From: Rhyacichthys aspro | Lineage: Eukaryota > Chordata > Actinopteri > Gobiiformes > Rhyacichthyidae | Direction of reading: 5' to 3' | DNA: 64,000 bases | Assembly (NCBI GenBank): GCA_036850595.1 | Contig: CM072166.1 | Span: forward strand, 15,394,758-15,458,757 | Shown here: positions 62,571-64,000 of the stretch, one piece after another | Position numbering within the stretch: the first letter of the stretch is position 1 | How the letters are laid out: every line of letters starts with the position of its first letter | Notes under the pieces: generated by a model | Seen by the model: only the letters and a program-made list of their open reading frames with translations | Database searches by the model: none | What the model was told of the DNA's origin: nothing | Made by a program: the position numbers and the translations under genes

Positions 62571-62722
62571 CAATTCCTCCAAAATTCAGCTGCACGTGTC
62601 CTTACGAAGACCACATTAAACCTGTTTTAAACTCACTGCATTGGCTCCCTGTGTTTTTCAGGATAATTTAAGTGTCTAAATGGTCTTGGGGCTTCTTATC
62701 TATCAGATCTGCTTTTATAATA
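62571..62722 (+). pseudogene. LINE ORF2 C-terminal piece
   Basis: Plus-strand pieces QFLQNSAARVLTKT, PVLNSLHWLPVFFRI and CLNGLGASYLSDLL follow one another in shifting frames. They match the well-known C-terminal segment of fish L2/Rex1 reverse transcriptases. Confidence 0.75.
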
Positions 62723-64000
62723 GGTATAACTAGCACTATATGCCTCTGTAAAAGATTTAAGATGATTTGTTTCATAATATGATTTCATTCAAAAAGAGGT
62801 ACAAGGTTTAAAGTAGTAAAAAGGTTTGCAATAAGTTAATTAATACATGATAATTCCTATAAGCCTTAAAACAAACCAAATGTAGTTAAATGTATGTATG
62901 TAGTTTGTTAAAATGTTTATTATATTTCATGTTGTAATAATATCTATATCTATATGTCATTTAATTTTAGGTAATAGTGATCTAATGCATTAGTGATCAG
63001 TTAATAAGCCTTGCATGCTTTGACTGCTCTGGGATCAATTAGTCATGGCTTCACCTACCACTAAGGGGATTGCGCCATTTCTCCTCATTGCATTAAACTA
63101 ATGCATGTGAGAAACACCATGACGCCTTATTTACACTGACTGCGGTACGGATACGGAGCGGAATCTGTACAGTGTCCGTACGGACTGCCATTTACACTGG
63201 GTGCGGTGCATGTGCTGTACGTGTCCGGAAATGTGCATCCGCGAGACCTTGTTTGTCGCTTTTCGGTATGTGGGGTGTTTCTCAATGTCAAGGCGCCTTG
63301 CCTTCGAAGCCACTTCCACCGAAGCCAAGGCCAGTGTCCTTCCTTGGTTCAAATTAACAGCAAATGGAACAGGCTTCCAAGTGAACGAGTTACGTCATCG
63401 GGAAGTCCTGCCTTTTGCCTACGTGCTCTGTTTACGTTCCCGCCCACCGACAATTGTTGAAGTCATGCAAGCTATTTTGAATGTTTATACTTGAATGGTT
63501 ACAAGGGATTTTTATACTTTTATATTTCATTGAAAGTAATGTGTGCCGTTTGGTCAATAAATCAATGAAAAGCAGTTAATTTGAATTTCCTGCAATTATT
63601 TTCAGATGGCAAAGATACACAGTGGTCCGCAGGGGGTGGGGGGGATTCATCGTGCATTTATCGTTATCAAGGTAAAACTACCCAATTTATCGTGATATTG
63701 ATTTGAGGTCATATCGCCCAGCCCTAATTACTAGTCTACCCCAGATAATTAATAATTAATGTATCATTTCATTCATTTGTATGCTACTGTTCATTAATCA
63801 ATCTTTACTACTCCATTCATTTAATGTCTGTTAATAACTTAATAACTGTCTATGATATTTTTTACTTTGGGGCTGGCGTGATAATAACCAATAGTACAGT
63901 TTTTGTTTTTTTTACAAATTCCAGTAAAGTATTGTAAGACACAATGTATTATTATTATTTGGAATTATATCATTATTTTTAGTAGATATATCAAATATAT
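62723..64000. other. repeat-rich intergenic tail
   Basis: AT-rich DNA. Near 63,130-63,360 a GC-richer block with TTTACACTG repeated twice (63,130 and 63,190) and a GTGTTTCTCAATGTCAAGGCG string looks like a dispersed repeat. Near 63,690-63,726 ATCGTGATAT...GCCCAGCCCTA resembles the end of a fish MITE. No gene was recognised. Confidence 0.45.

Larger units (their letters stand above)
60226..62722 (+). mobile_element. decayed CR1/L2-like LINE with inverted internal segment
   Basis: Pieces of a non-LTR retrotransposon in order: an esterase-type ORF1 (60,226-60,680), an endonuclease piece (about 61,163-61,560), a linker (61,560-62,110), a reverse-transcriptase piece on the opposite strand (62,160-62,414) and a C-terminal piece (62,571-62,722). 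Stops and frameshifts are frequent, so the element is dead. The family is inferred from remembered motifs (LLIGDSILRNV, VYRPPK, FQSGFR, LHWLPV) typical of fish Rex1/L2/CR1 elements. Confidence 0.75.

Overview
This window looks like nuclear DNA from a ray-finned (teleost) fish. The evidence is a vertebrate-type multi-exon gene with long AT-rich introns, replication-dependent histone genes with the animal 3' stem-loop, and several fish-style mobile elements (short palindromic DNA transposons and a decayed CR1/L2-like LINE). No bacterial-type operons, CRISPR arrays, tRNA or rRNA genes were seen.

Region 1 (about 1-37,100): the 5' half of a CASKIN2 orthologue on the minus strand. Ten coding exons join in frame from the ATG at 32,735 to the SH3 exon at 804, giving the first 350 codons (ankyrin repeats plus SH3 domain). 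The SAM domains and proline-rich tail must lie beyond the left edge. A CpG-rich candidate first exon and promoter lies near 36,956-37,080. The introns carry a 488-bp element with perfect 62-bp terminal inverted repeats, a CAA microsatellite and other repeats. The interval between the ATG exon and the candidate promoter holds two more MITE-like elements.

Region 2 (about 37,080-40,270): open but interrupted frames at 38,342-39,195, followed by a poly(A) signal. They suggest a small, unrecognised or decaying plus-strand gene that may share the promoter region with caskin2.

Region 3 (40,272-59,900): a histone gene palindrome. Each arm of about 6.2 kb holds H1, H4, H3, H2A and H2B (H3 opposite to the rest), and the arms are inverted around a spacer of about 7.2 kb. 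The five proteins are identical between arms. The coding differences I found are silent, and all ten genes end in the histone-type hairpin. A 341-bp hAT-like MITE sits at the same place in both arms. The spacer holds decayed material: a DDE-integrase-like gene with stops, a P2X7-C-tail-like cysteine fragment, and a 939-bp TTAA-flanked element.

Region 4 (59,901-64,000): a broken CR1/L2-like LINE (esterase ORF1, endonuclease piece, inverted reverse-transcriptase piece, C-terminal piece) and further repeat-like sequence.

The histone genes together supply all five histones for S-phase chromatin. CASKIN2 is an unrelated scaffold protein gene next door.
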